From: Micromonospora parastrephiae
GTDB lineage: Bacteria; Actinomycetota; Actinomycetes; Mycobacteriales; Micromonosporaceae
Direction: 5' to 3'
Assembly: GCF_016802865.1 (NCBI RefSeq)
Contig: NZ_JAEVHM010000007.1
Location: 1-64,000 of the forward strand
DNA length: 64,000 nucleotides
A program made the position numbers and the translations under genes. Positions 1 to 8,832 of this stretch are shown here, in pieces. The notes under the pieces were generated by a model. The model saw nothing but the letters and a program-made list of their open reading frames with translations, was not told the DNA's origin and made no database searches. How positions within the stretch are numbered: the stretch's first letter is position 1; every line of letters begins with the position of its first letter.

Positions 1-592
1 CCGGTCCGGGCCGCCGCCGGCGCCGCTGGGCGCGGCGCGGCGCACCGGTTGCCGTCGCGGCGGTCGCCGTCGTCGCGGTCGCGTTGGGCATCAACCAACA
101 GTCGATGAACACGGACACCGGCACCAGCGCCCTGAACCGGCCGGCGAGCGCGCCCGAGGGCGCGGCGGCGCCGGAGCGGTCCGCACCACCGGACCGGCAC
201 AACGCAGCGGTACGGACTACAGCCCGCAGACTCTCGGCGAAGCGGGCCGGCCGGCACCGTACCAGGCCACCGGCGCCCCCGGTGACGCCCCCGCCAACCA
301 GCCCGGGACGGACACCGGTGGCGGCCGACGACCCGCGCCGGACGGCCGGAACCAGCTGCTCCGCCTGACCGACGAGGCCGCGCTGACCACCTGCCTGGCC
401 GACGTGGCGACGGAGCACGGTTCCGCCCCACTGGTGGTCGAGGTGATCGACTACGCCGAGTTCCAGGGCGAGCAGGCACTGGTCATCCGGTTCACCGACT
501 CGACCGGGGCCCGCTGGGCCTGGGTGAGCGGCCCGGAATGCGGTGTCCCCGGGTCCGGCTCGGACAGGCGGTATTCGACGCGGGTAGGGTGA
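1..592 (+). CDS. C-terminal part of a membrane anti-sigma-factor-like protein (partial, frame-disrupted)
   Basis: The gene enters from the left edge. A hydrophobic run (PVAVAAVAVVAVAL, about bases 42-90) reads in the third frame and looks like the single membrane helix. From about base 180 the sensible protein reads in the second frame (GTDYSPQTL, then RLTDEAALTTCLADVATEHG) and stops at 590-592. Joining the two needs one extra base near 130-190. In actinobacteria the gene before trxB in this cluster is usually the anti-sigma partner of SigM; that identity is inferred from position and the membrane helix, because the zinc-finger N-terminus is outside the window. The Ala/Pro/Gly-rich linker after the helix is typical of extracytoplasmic tails. 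Confidence 0.55.
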   Translation, partial: RSGPPPAPLGAARRTGCRRGGRRRRGRVGHQPTVDEHGHRHQRPEPAGERARGRGGAGAVRTTGPAQRSGTDYSPQTLGEAGRPAPYQATGAPGDAPANQPGTDTGGGRRPAPDGRNQLLRLTDEAALTTCLADVATEHGSAPLVVEVIDYAEFQGEQALVIRFTDSTGARWAWVSGPECGVPGSGSDRRYSTRVG

Positions 593-771
593 ATCCACGG
601 TCACCGGTGCGATGACCCTCTGCGTGACCTGACCCACCGGATGCCCGGCTCGGGAATCCCCGGTTCGTACGATGACGTTCTGGAAGTCAGCTGCCGGCAC
701 CCCCCAGGCGTCGGCACTCGGATCGGCGTCGGTGCGCACGACGTCGAACACACACAACGCGGGAGACGGCA

Positions 772-1722
772 GTGGACGAGGTCCGCAACCTGATCATCAT
801 CGGCTCCGGGCCGGCCGGTTACACGGCGGCGGTCTACGCCGCACGCGCCAACCTGAAGCCGCTGATCATCGAGGGCGTCCAGTCCGGTGGCGCGCTGATG
901 ACCACCACCGAGGTGGAAAACTTCCCCGGCTTCGCCGACGGCATCCTCGGCCCCGAGCTGATGGACAACATGCGCAAGCAGGCTGAGCGGTTCGGCGCCG
1001 AGTTCCTCACCGACGACGTGACCCGGGTCGAGCTGGTGGACACCGGCGACGCCGGTTCCGGTGCGGTGAGCACCGTCTGGGTCGGCGAGACCGCGTACCG
1101 GGCCCGCTCGATCATCCTCTCCACCGGGTCGGCCTGGCGTCCGCTGGGCGTGCCCGGCGAGCAGGAGTACCTCGGCCACGGCGTCTCCGCGTGCGCCACC
1201 TGTGACGGGTTCTTCTTCCGCAACCAGCACATCGTCGTCGTCGGCGGCGGTGACTCGGCGATGGAGGAGGCCACGTTCCTCACCCGTTTCGCCGATACGG
1301 TCACCATCATCCACCGGCGGGACTCGTTCCGGGCCAGCAAGATCATGGCCGACCGGGCGCTGAGCAACGAGAAGATCAAGGTCGAGTGGAACAGCACCGT
1401 CGAGGAGATCCTGGGCGACGACGGCAAGGTCACCGGCGTACGGGTCCGCAACGTGCACACCGGCGAGACCAAGGTGATGGACGTGACCGGCGTCTTCGTG
1501 GCCATCGGTCACGACCCACGCAGCGAGCTGTTCCGTGACCAGGTCGAGCTGGACGACGAGGGCTACGTGAAGGTTCAGGCCCCGAGCACCCGCACCAACG
1601 TGCCGGGTGTCTTCGCCGCCGGCGACGTGGTCGACCACACCTACCGTCAGGCGATCACCGCGGCCGGCACCGGCTGTGCCGCCGCGCTCGACGCCGAGCG
1701 GTTCATCGCGACGCTCAGCTGA
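772..1722 (+). CDS. trxB: Thioredoxin reductase
   Basis: A 316-residue cytoplasmic FAD enzyme that uses NADPH to reduce thioredoxin. The N-terminal FAD Rossmann motif GSGPAG is at residues 11-16. The redox pair CATC is at C141 and C144. A second nucleotide-binding motif, GGGDSA, follows at about residues 157-162, and the C-terminal FAD motif is near AAGDVVD. Length and order match the low-molecular-weight bacterial family. GTG 772 follows a GGGAGA site at 761-766. It lies 31 bases before trxA, its substrate, and the two surely form one operon ending at the hairpin after trxA. Confidence 0.97.
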   Translation: MDEVRNLIIIGSGPAGYTAAVYAARANLKPLIIEGVQSGGALMTTTEVENFPGFADGILGPELMDNMRKQAERFGAEFLTDDVTRVELVDTGDAGSGAVSTVWVGETAYRARSIILSTGSAWRPLGVPGEQEYLGHGVSACATCDGFFFRNQHIVVVGGGDSAMEEATFLTRFADTVTIIHRRDSFRASKIMADRALSNEKIKVEWNSTVEEILGDDGKVTGVRVRNVHTGETKVMDVTGVFVAIGHDPRSELFRDQVELDDEGYVKVQAPSTRTNVPGVFAAGDVVDHTYRQAITAAGTGCAAALDAERFIATLS

Positions 1723-1753
1723 AACAAGGAACACATCCCGGAGGAGGGGCATA

Positions 1754-2077
1754 GTGGGAAATACCAAGGCGGTCACCGACAAGAGCTTCGTCGCTGACGT
1801 GCTGCAGGCCGACAAGCCGGTTCTGGTGGACTTCTGGGCCGAGTGGTGCGGTCCCTGCCGCAAGGTCTCGCCGCTGCTTGAGGAGATCGCCGGCGAGATG
1901 GGCGACCGGGTCAGCATCGTCAAGCTGAACATCGACGAGAACCCGGAGACCGCCCGCGCCTACCGGGTCATGTCCGTGCCGACGCTCACCGTGTTCAAGA
2001 ACGGCCAGCCGGTGCAGTCGATCGCGGGCGCCAAGCCGAAGGGCGAACTGGTCCGACTCATCGAATCGGCGCTCTGA
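1754..2077 (+). CDS. trxA: Thioredoxin
   Basis: A 107-residue single-domain thioredoxin with the canonical WCGPC active site and the cis-proline segment SVPTLTVFKNG. It reduces protein disulfides in the cytoplasm and is recycled by the reductase encoded just upstream. GTG 1754 is preceded by a very strong GGAGGAGGGG site (1740-1749). An in-frame upstream extension exists, but it overlaps trxB and has no ribosome site. It corresponds in position to the thioredoxin between trxB and cwlM in mycobacteria. Confidence 0.97.
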   Translation: MGNTKAVTDKSFVADVLQADKPVLVDFWAEWCGPCRKVSPLLEEIAGEMGDRVSIVKLNIDENPETARAYRVMSVPTLTVFKNGQPVQSIAGAKPKGELVRLIESAL

Positions 2078-2089
2078 CCAGCAAAACAT

Positions 2090-2133
2090 CACCGAACCCC
2101 GTACCCCGTCAGTGGGTGCGGGGTTCGGTGTTT
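2090..2133 (+). terminator. Hairpin terminator after trxBA
   Basis: Arms 2090-2106 and 2114-2130 pair over 17 positions with a single G-T wobble around a 7-base loop, followed by TTTCTG. It lies 13 bases after the trxA stop. Confidence 0.85.
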
Positions 2134-2249
2134 CTGGGCCGGAGCTGCCGGCGTTTTTCCCGGCCCGAGCCCCCTCGCCGCCCCGGACCGCATAGCCTCA
2201 AGCCGAGGCCGCCGCCCGGCCAGCCACCGTCGTGCAGAGGGGGTCGTGC

Positions 2250-3401
2250 GTGCGTCCGATTCGACCCGGTGACCGGGGACCCGCGGTCACGGAGATCCGT
2301 ACCATCCTCACCGGCCTCGACCTGCTCGCGTCCACGGCCGGTCCGGACGCCGACGAGTTCGACCTCGACACCGAACGGGCGGTCCGCGCGTTCCAGCAGT
2401 CCCGGGGGCTGAGCGTCGACGGCAGGGTCGGGACGGAGACCTGGGGGGCACTGGAAGCCGCCCGCTGGCGGCTCGGCGCCCGCACCCTCTACCACGCGGT
2501 CCCCGACCCGCTCACCGGCGAGGACGTCCGGTCGCTCCAGGAGCGACTGCTGGAGATGGGGTACGACGTCGGTCGCGCGGACGCCATCTACGGCATCCGC
2601 ACCTCCCGTGCGGTGGCGCAGTTCCAGCGCGAGGTCGGGCTCACCCCCGACGGCTCCTGCGGGCCGCACACCATGAACGCGCTGCGCCGGATCGGCCGCA
2701 AGGTCGTCGGTGGCCGCCCCCAGTGGCTGCGCGAATCCGACGCCATCCGACAGTCCGGGCCGGCGCTGGTCGGCAAGACCGTCGTCATCGACCCCGGGCA
2801 CGGTGGCACCGACCCGGGCATGGTGGTGCCGGACGGGCCGCTGCGCTGGACGGAGGCCGACCTGGTGCACGACCTGGCCAGCCGGCTGGAGGGGCGGCTC
2901 GCCGCGTCCGGGGTGCGGGTGCAGCTGACCCGGGGTCCGGCGCCCGACAGCTGCCTACCGGACACCGACCGGGCGCTGCTGGCCAACTCGCTCGGCGCCG
3001 ACGTGTTCATCTCGCTGCACCTCGACGGGCACGCCAACCCGGACGCGGAGGGCGTGGCGACCTACCACTACGGCACCGACAACGGCGTGACCTCGGCGAC
3101 CGGCGAACGTCTGGCCGGGCTGGTGCAGCGGGAAATCGTCGCGCGGACCGGGCTCCGGGACTGCCGTACGCACGCCAAGGCGTGGGACCTGCTGCGGTTG
3201 ACGCGAATGCCGGCCGTCCGCGTCGAGGTCGGCTACCTCACCTCGCCGACGGACCGCGCCCTGCTGGTCGACCCCCGGTTCCGCGACCGGGTGGTGGAGG
3301 CGATCGTGGCCGCGGTGCAACGGATGTACTACCCGATCGAACGGGACGTGCCGACCGGCTCGCTCGACGTCAGCGAGCTGCGGGCGGTGGTGACCACCTG
3401 A
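2250..3401 (+). CDS. cwlM: CwlM-like peptidoglycan-binding / amidase_3 protein
   Basis: A 383-residue protein with two N-terminal peptidoglycan_binding_1 repeats (about residues 10-65 and 88-145) and a C-terminal N-acetylmuramoyl-L-alanine amidase_3 domain (about 170-365). There is no signal peptide, so it should be cytoplasmic. In mycobacteria the orthologue at this same locus is an essential, phosphorylated activator of MurA rather than a secreted hydrolase. Here the amidase zinc ligands look intact (H184 in DPGHGG, E202, H257 in SLHLDGH), and the catalytic-position glutamate E326 is present in VEVGYL. GTG 2250 was chosen over GTG 2232 because AGAGGGGG (2236-2243) sits correctly before it. 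Confidence 0.85.
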   Translation: MRPIRPGDRGPAVTEIRTILTGLDLLASTAGPDADEFDLDTERAVRAFQQSRGLSVDGRVGTETWGALEAARWRLGARTLYHAVPDPLTGEDVRSLQERLLEMGYDVGRADAIYGIRTSRAVAQFQREVGLTPDGSCGPHTMNALRRIGRKVVGGRPQWLRESDAIRQSGPALVGKTVVIDPGHGGTDPGMVVPDGPLRWTEADLVHDLASRLEGRLAASGVRVQLTRGPAPDSCLPDTDRALLANSLGADVFISLHLDGHANPDAEGVATYHYGTDNGVTSATGERLAGLVQREIVARTGLRDCRTHAKAWDLLRLTRMPAVRVEVGYLTSPTDRALLVDPRFRDRVVEAIVAAVQRMYYPIERDVPTGSLDVSELRAVVTT

Positions 3402-3417
3402 TCCGCCGCCGGGCGGC

Positions 3418-4083
3418 TCAGCCGCCGGTGGAGCGGGTCGCCGGAGCGGGCCTGACCGGACGGAGCAGGGTCTCCGGGCTCATCGAGCCGAGCAGCTTCT
3501 CCAGCGCGTACTCGACGTCGGACTTCCAGCTCAGGGCGGTGCGCAGTTCGAGCCGCAGCCGGGGGAACCGGGGATGCGGACGGACGGTTTTGAACCCGAC
3601 GGAGAGGAAGAAATCGGCGGGCGCGACACAACCACCCGCAGGGTCGTCGGCGTCTCCGAACTTGGCGTCGCCGAACGCCTCGATCGCCTTGATCCCCCGC
3701 TTGGTCAGGTCCCGGGCGACGCCCTGCACCAACATCCGACCCAGCCCGCCGCCCGCGAACGCGGCCACCACGTTGGCGGTCATCAGCAGCGCCGCGTCGG
3801 CGGAGACCGGCGACGTGGGAAAGGCCATCGAGCGGGGCACGTAGGCGGGCGGGGCGTACATCACGAAGCCCGCCGGCATGCCGTCGACGTACGCGAGCTT
3901 GCCGCAGGAGCCCCACTCCAGCAGGGTCTGGGAGACCCACGCCTCCTTCTCCAGGCCCGGGTCGCCGGCGGCGCAGGCCCGGTCGGCGGAGACCGGATCC
4001 AGCTCCCAGTAAACGCACTGCCGGCAGGGGCGAGGAAGGTCCTCCAACGTGTCGAGGGTCAGGCTGACCAGACGTCGCGACAT
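3418..4083 (-). CDS. GNAT-family N-acetyltransferase, conserved parB-cluster protein
   Basis: About 221 residues. The middle contains a GNAT-like fold: an acetyl-CoA-loop-like segment GGGLGRMLVQGVARDLTKRG, then VGFKTVRPHPRFPRLRLEL. The N-terminus has a CRQCVYWEL segment and a further Cys-containing stretch. It sits convergent to cwlM, as the Rv3916c-type gene does in mycobacteria. The substrate is unknown. ATG 4083 was chosen because GGGG lies 8 bases upstream on this strand. Longer in-frame versions up to 4290 read through Arg/Pro-rich low-quality sequence. Confidence 0.75.
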   Translation of the reverse strand: MSRRLVSLTLDTLEDLPRPCRQCVYWELDPVSADRACAAGDPGLEKEAWVSQTLLEWGSCGKLAYVDGMPAGFVMYAPPAYVPRSMAFPTSPVSADAALLMTANVVAAFAGGGLGRMLVQGVARDLTKRGIKAIEAFGDAKFGDADDPAGGCVAPADFFLSVGFKTVRPHPRFPRLRLELRTALSWKSDVEYALEKLLGSMSPETLLRPVRPAPATRSTGG

Positions 4084-4370
4084 ATGGCGCATCCCCACAA
4101 TAGGCTCGGCGGTGAGACCGGCACGCAACGACAGCGCCGCCTTCCTGTCCCCGACGAGCGATCGTACGCCGCCGATCGGCGGTACGGGAGGGGACGCGCA
4201 GATCGTCACCGCGCCGAGGGACGGGTCCGGGATGTGGACGATCCGTCGCCGTGGGCCGGCACGGTGGCCGGAGGCGACTAGGATCGACAATCGGTGTGCC
4301 CGCCGCCATGGTCGCCTTCGTGCGGGGTACCCGGGACGGGAGCCACCCGAGCAGCGATCGAGGTGAGGTC

Positions 4371-5687
4371 ATGACCGGCACGACACTCGACGACTACACC
4401 GACCGGTACGCCCGGCGGGTACGCGGGATGACCGCCTCCGAGATCCGAGCACTCTTCGCGGTGGCCAGCAGGCCGGAGGTCGTCTCGCTCGCCGGTGGAG
4501 CGCCGTACATCGCCGCCCTGCCGCTCGACGCGGTCGGTGAGATGCTCGGCCGGCTCGGCTCCGAGCACGGCGCCACCACCCTCCAGTACGGCATCGGCCA
4601 GGGCACCCTGGAGCTGCGCGAGCGGATCTGCGAGGTGATGACGCTCTCGGGGATCGACGCCGGCTGCGGTGCGTCCCCGGAGGACGTGGTCGTCACCGTC
4701 GGCGGGCAGCAGGCCCTGGACCTGGTGGCCCGACTCTTCCTCGACCCGGGTGACGTGGTGCTCGCCGAGGGTCCGACCTACGTCGGCGCGCTCGGAGTGT
4801 TCCAGGCTGCCCAGGCGCAGGTCGCGCACGTACCGATGGACGCCGACGGGTTGATCCCGGAGGCGCTGGAGACGGCCATCGCCGACCTGGCCCGCGCGGG
4901 CCGGCGGGTGAAGTTCCTCTACACGATCCCCACCTACCAGAACCCGACCGGTGTGACGCTCAGCGAGGAACGCCGGGAACGGGTGCTCGACATCTGCGAG
5001 CGCGCCGGCCTGCTCGTCGTCGAGGACGACCCGTACGGCCAGCTGGGGTTCGAGGGTGAGGCCCCGGCCCCGCTGCGGGCCCGCCGCCGCGACGGGGTGT
5101 TCTACCTGAGCACGTTCTCCAAGACGTTCGCGCCGGGTCTGCGGGTCGGCTGGATCCTGGCGCCGCACGCGGTCCGCGACAAGCTGGTCATCGCCAGCGA
5201 GGCGCAGATCCTTTGCCCCAGCGGCTACGCCCAGGCGGCCGTCGCCACCTACCTCGGCACGATGCCGTGGCGGCAGCAGCTCAAGGTCTACCGCGAGGTC
5301 TACCGGGAACGTCGGGACGCCCTGCTCGACGCGATGGCCGACCTGATGCCCGAGGGCACCAGCTGGACGACGCCGGCCGGCGGTCTCTTCGTCTGGGCCA
5401 CCCTGCCCGACGGGCTCGACTCGAAGGCGATGATGCCGCGCGCGGTCGCCGCCCGGGTCGCCTATGTGCCCGGCACCGGCTTCTACGCCGACGGCACCGG
5501 CACCGACACCATGCGGTTGAACTTCAGCTTCCCGCCGCCGGAGCGGATCCGCGAGGGCGTCCGCCGGCTGGCCGGTGTCATGGAGCAGGAGATCGCGATG
5601 CGCCGGGTCTTCGGTGCCGTGGGCGGCGGCGCCGCAGGTCGGCGCGGCCAGGCCGGCTCCGACGTGCCAGGTCCCGACTTGGCATGA
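4371..5687 (+). CDS. PLP-dependent aminotransferase, class I/II (2-aminoadipate/aromatic type)
   Basis: A 438-residue fold-type I PLP enzyme that moves an amino group between an amino acid and a 2-oxo acid. The PLP lysine is K251 in STFSKTFAPGLRVGW. Other family marks are the YQNPTGVT segment, VVEDDPYG (PLP-contacting Asp) and the C-terminal MRLNFSFPP. The sequence resembles the LysN/MocR-type aminotransferase domain, but no GntR DNA-binding domain is fused to it. ATG 4371 has GAGGTGAGG just upstream. It is followed 7 bases later by the ATP-grasp gene, so the two are probably cotranscribed. The actual substrate cannot be read from sequence. Confidence 0.88.
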   Translation: MTGTTLDDYTDRYARRVRGMTASEIRALFAVASRPEVVSLAGGAPYIAALPLDAVGEMLGRLGSEHGATTLQYGIGQGTLELRERICEVMTLSGIDAGCGASPEDVVVTVGGQQALDLVARLFLDPGDVVLAEGPTYVGALGVFQAAQAQVAHVPMDADGLIPEALETAIADLARAGRRVKFLYTIPTYQNPTGVTLSEERRERVLDICERAGLLVVEDDPYGQLGFEGEAPAPLRARRRDGVFYLSTFSKTFAPGLRVGWILAPHAVRDKLVIASEAQILCPSGYAQAAVATYLGTMPWRQQLKVYREVYRERRDALLDAMADLMPEGTSWTTPAGGLFVWATLPDGLDSKAMMPRAVAARVAYVPGTGFYADGTGTDTMRLNFSFPPPERIREGVRRLAGVMEQEIAMRRVFGAVGGGAAGRRGQAGSDVPGPDLA

Positions 5688-5694
5688 TGCCGGC

Positions 5695-6699
5695 ATGGGT
5701 ACGACAGCTGCCGAGCGCCTCCTCGTGACCGATCCCGCCGTCTCGGCCGACCTGCGTGTGCTGGTGCTCGCCGGCGGGCTCTCCTACGAGCGGGATGTGT
5801 CGCTGCGCTCGGGCCGCAGGGTGCTCGACGCGCTGCGTGCCGTCGGCGTGGAGGCGGAGCTGCGCGACGCCGATGTGGCGTTGCTCCCGGCCCTCGCCGC
5901 CGACCCGCCGGACGCCGTGGTGATCGCACTGCACGGCGCGACCGGTGAGGACGGCTCGCTGCGCGGCGTGCTGGATCTGTGCGACATCCCGTACGTCGGC
6001 TGTGACGCCCGCGCCTCGCGGCTCGCCTGGGACAAGCCGTCGGCCAAGGCGGTGCTCCGCGAGGCGGGCATCCCCACCCCGGACTGGGTGGCCCTGCCGC
6101 ACGACCGGTTCTCCGAGCTTGGCGCGGTGGCCGTCCTGGACCGGATCGTCGACCGTCTTGGCCTGCCCGTGATGGTCAAGCCGGCGCAGGGCGGGTCGGG
6201 GCTGGGTGGTGCGGTGGTCCGGGACGCCGCGGCGCTGCCCGCCGCGATGGTGGGCTGCTTCGCGTACGACTCCACCGCGCTGGTGGAGCGCTACGTGCCC
6301 GGCATGGACGTGGCGGTCTCCGTGGTCGACCTCGGCGACGGCCCGCAGGCGCTGCCGCCGGTGGAGATCGTGCCCCGCAACGGCGTGTACGACTACGCGG
6401 CCCGCTACACGGCCGGACGGACCACGTGGCACGCGCCGGCGCGGCTGGACCCGGAGGTGGCCGCCACGGTCGCGGACGTGGCGCTCGCCGCGCACACCGC
6501 CCTCGGCCTGCGCGACCTGTCCCGGGTCGACGTGATCGTGGATGCTGCGGGTCAACCGCACGTTCTGGAGGTCAACGTCTCGCCCGGCATGACCGAGACG
6601 TCGCTGCTGCCTTTGGCCGTGCAGGCGGCTGGTCTGGACTTCGGTCGGCTCATCGGTTCCCTGGTCAGCCGGGCCGCTGCCCGCCTCACCACGTCCTGA
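5695..6699 (+). CDS. D-alanine-D-alanine-ligase-like ATP-grasp enzyme
   Basis: A 334-residue ATP-grasp ligase. The N-terminus (VLAGGLSYERDVSLRSG) and LHGATGEDGSLRGVLDLCDIPYVG match the D-Ala-D-Ala ligase N-domain. VMVKPAQGGSGLGG is the ATP-binding loop, and LEVNVSPGMTETSLLP carries the metal-binding E-x-N. Members form an ATP-dependent amide bond between a carboxylate and an amine. This copy lies outside a dcw or mur cluster, beside an aminotransferase, so it may be a second ligase with a different amino acid substrate (inference). Start ATG 5695 is fixed by the preceding gene's stop and family length. Confidence 0.82.
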   Translation: MGTTAAERLLVTDPAVSADLRVLVLAGGLSYERDVSLRSGRRVLDALRAVGVEAELRDADVALLPALAADPPDAVVIALHGATGEDGSLRGVLDLCDIPYVGCDARASRLAWDKPSAKAVLREAGIPTPDWVALPHDRFSELGAVAVLDRIVDRLGLPVMVKPAQGGSGLGGAVVRDAAALPAAMVGCFAYDSTALVERYVPGMDVAVSVVDLGDGPQALPPVEIVPRNGVYDYAARYTAGRTTWHAPARLDPEVAATVADVALAAHTALGLRDLSRVDVIVDAAGQPHVLEVNVSPGMTETSLLPLAVQAAGLDFGRLIGSLVSRAAARLTTS

Positions 6700-6746
6700 C
6701 CATCTCGCCGCACCCGGCTCGCCCCGCCCGTCGCTGCTGCTGACGT

Positions 6747-6787
6747 CGAGGTTGGCGGCCGCACGTAGGGTGCCACCGCCAACCTCG
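6747..6787. terminator. Bidirectional hairpin between convergent genes
   Basis: Perfect 12-base arms at 6747-6758 and 6776-6787 with a 17-base loop, between the ATP-grasp gene (+) and the HIT gene (-). CTT follows on the plus strand. There is no long T tract, so the terminator role is inferred from position. Confidence 0.65.
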
Positions 6788-6792
6788 CTTGG

Positions 6793-7986
6793 TCAGCGAC
6801 CGGAAGGTGCGTCCTCTACGGCGCCGCTGCCGGGCTGAGTGTCTTCGGCCGCCGTCGTGCCGGCGTCCCGGTCGCGGGCAGCCGGGCTCCAGGTTTCGTC
6901 CCCCGGTTCGGAGTTCGAGTCGACGCGTTGGGTGGTTTCCTGCCCGTCGTTGGCGCGTTCGGTGGCCTTGCCTTCGGGGTCGATCTCTTCGGCGCCCCTG
7001 TCTTGGAGCGTGCCCTGTTCGGTGGCCCGGTTCCGAAGGTCGGCCCGTGCACCGGCGTCCTCGTCGGTGTCGGTTGGTGAACCGGCGGCGTCCGCCGTTG
7101 CCGAGCCGCGGGCGGCTGCCGAGTCGGCGGCGGTGGCCGCCGTCGGCGAGCGACGATCGGCGTGGACGGTGGCATTGGTTGCGGCCCGGGTGACCGTGCC
7201 GCCCCGACCCGCGTCGCCGTCGCCGCCGTCGCCGCCGTCGCCGCCGTCACTGCCGGCGGCTCCGATCGTCGGGTCGGGCGTCGGCTCCGGGATCTCCTCG
7301 GCCGCCTCGATCACCGAGACGGCCTCCGCCTCGGCGGCGGCGTGCGCCGCGGCGGACTGGGCGAGCAGGCTTGACGGCGCCTGCCATTGGATGCGGGGCG
7401 GCTCGGCCAGCGGCCGGCCGCCGAACTCCGCGAGCCACGCGGCGACGAGCGCCAGATTTTCCCGCCACTGCGCCTCGGAGATCGGCGGCAGGATCGAGTC
7501 CCACAGAGACAGGAACGTGCCGCGCAACTGGAGCCGGCCGTACGGCCGGGCCAGGAACCACATGTGCAGGTGCGCCGAGCCGTCGCCCCACCGGTTGACG
7601 TGCACCCGGGCGACGCCGTCCAGCGACCGGATGGCCCGCTCCAGACGGACGGTCATCACGCCCAGCTCGGCGGCGAGCAGGTTCGGCAGGTCGCCCAGGT
7701 CGAGGTGGGTCCGCGATTCGAGGATGAGCACCATGGGGAGGCCGGTGGGCCGGTCCATGGCACGCACCCGCCACCGCTCTCCGACCCAGATGTAGGCGTC
7801 GTCTGGCGCGTTGCAGGCGGTGCATTCCCGGAGGCCCTCGCCCTTGCGTGGCGGTTCGACCGGGACGGGGTCGTCAAGCTGCTTCACACGCAGGTCACCC
7901 TCGAAAGGGAACGAGGGCCACTGGGTGAAGTCCGGGACTGAGGGAGGGGTGTCGTGCACGACGCTGACCCTAACCGAGTCTGGCAC
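6793..7986 (-). CDS. HIT-like nucleotide-binding protein with long disordered acidic tail
   Basis: 397 residues. Residues 1-210 form a HIT-like (histidine-triad superfamily) domain: a CTAC pair near residue 55, then ARVHVNRWGDGSAHLHMWFLARPYG, where the triad region reads H-x-H-x-W instead of H-x-H-x-H, so classical hydrolase chemistry is doubtful. Residues after about 215 are an unstructured Ala/Thr/Asp/Glu/Gly-rich tail with a GGDGGDGGDGD run encoded by a CCGCCGTCG triplet-type repeat (7206-7260). GTG 7986 was used; a family-style N-terminus could begin a few codons later. It lies between cwlM-side genes and parB, and its link to either is unknown. Confidence 0.72.
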   Translation of the reverse strand: MPDSVRVSVVHDTPPSVPDFTQWPSFPFEGDLRVKQLDDPVPVEPPRKGEGLRECTACNAPDDAYIWVGERWRVRAMDRPTGLPMVLILESRTHLDLGDLPNLLAAELGVMTVRLERAIRSLDGVARVHVNRWGDGSAHLHMWFLARPYGRLQLRGTFLSLWDSILPPISEAQWRENLALVAAWLAEFGGRPLAEPPRIQWQAPSSLLAQSAAAHAAAEAEAVSVIEAAEEIPEPTPDPTIGAAGSDGGDGGDGGDGDAGRGGTVTRAATNATVHADRRSPTAATAADSAAARGSATADAAGSPTDTDEDAGARADLRNRATEQGTLQDRGAEEIDPEGKATERANDGQETTQRVDSNSEPGDETWSPAARDRDAGTTAAEDTQPGSGAVEDAPSGR

Positions 7987-8075
7987 CGCTGTCCCTACCC
8001 GATCGTTCGCCGGTGACGGACCGGATCAACGTTCACCGTCGATCGGTCTCCGGGTCACCGCCCGCCGATCGAGCG

Positions 8076-8190
8076 ATATCCACAGGCTGCCGAGATCGCC
8101 AACACAGGCCGTCATCCACAGGCTGGCACCCGCTTTCACGCGGCGTTTCACGTGAAACGGGGGGTGCCTGTGGACAACCGGTGTGGATAA
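8076..8190. other. DnaA-box cluster next to parS
   Basis: Four 9-mers: ATATCCACA (8076-8084), TCATCCACA (8112-8120), and on the minus strand TTGTCCACA (8169-8177) and TTATCCACA (8182-8190). The last two are perfect consensus boxes. The first two sit in a repeated ATCCACAGGCTG word. It lies about 9.5 kb from oriC. Confidence 0.7.
8145..8158. other. parS site 1
   Basis: Perfect palindrome GTTTCACGTGAAAC, the bacterial ParB-binding site, intergenic and inside the DnaA-box cluster. Confidence 0.93.
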
Positions 8191-8670
8191 CTTTCCGGCC
8201 CCTCGTTCGTTGCGCGCCGCACGCCGATCCGATGCGCTGCGGGCTGATGGCGACGCGGATCTTCTCGATCACCCGGCTGCCCGCGGCTCCCCGTGCCCGC
8301 CGGCTCTCCCGCCCTTTGGCCACCGCAGTGGTTGCCTGTCGAGCTGCCCCCAAAGTGGGGGCGGTCGGCCCTCGGACGTTGGAGGGGCACACCGCCACGA
8401 GCGCAACGCGGTACGACATGTCGCAGCGCCGGAAGGGCTCGGCCCACGCACGTCCCTCCGTGCCCACCCGCCCGTGGATCCGGTCCGACTGGACTCGCCC
8501 CGCAATCCAGTGCGCGACACCAGGCAACGAGAGGCCGCGATTCTGCGCGGTCGACCGCAATCCCGCCGGCGGGCCCACGGGCCGGCAGAAGACTGCTGAG
8601 CGGGGCGCGCGGCCCTTTCCCGGTACTCCTCGGATGGCCACAGGCGTGGGAGTTCCCGGGGCGGATCGCC

Positions 8671-8684
8671 GTTTCACGTGAAAC
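8671..8684. other. parS site 2
   Basis: Perfect GTTTCACGTGAAAC, intergenic, 149 bases beyond the parB stop. Confidence 0.93.
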
Positions 8685-8748
8685 GACGGTCCCGGGGGAG
8701 GCGCGCGCGCCCGTGGTCGGGCGCGATGACGTCCTGCTCCCGACCCCG

Positions 8749-8762
8749 GTTTCACGTGAAAC
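8749..8762. other. parS site 3
   Basis: Perfect GTTTCACGTGAAAC, 78 bases from parS site 2 (start to start). Confidence 0.93.
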
Positions 8763-8779
8763 GGGCTCCGGACGTCAGA

Positions 8780-8816
8780 CAAAGAACGGCCGCGCTCCCG
8801 AGGGGAGCGCGGCCGT
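8780..8816 (-). terminator. Rho-independent terminator of the parAB operon
   Basis: Arms 8786-8799 and 8803-8816 pair perfectly over 14 bases around a 3-base loop. On the minus strand they are followed by TCTTTGTCTG. It lies 17 bases after the parB stop. Confidence 0.88.
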
Positions 8817-8832
8817 GAGCGGCGGGGAGCGG

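Larger units (their letters stand above)
7987..8832. other. 846-base gene-free region downstream of parB
   Basis: No frame here has codon use or protein content like its neighbours. It holds three perfect parS sites (8145, 8671, 8749), a cluster of DnaA boxes (8076-8190) and the parB terminator. It appears to be a non-coding segregation and origin-accessory region. Confidence 0.7.
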
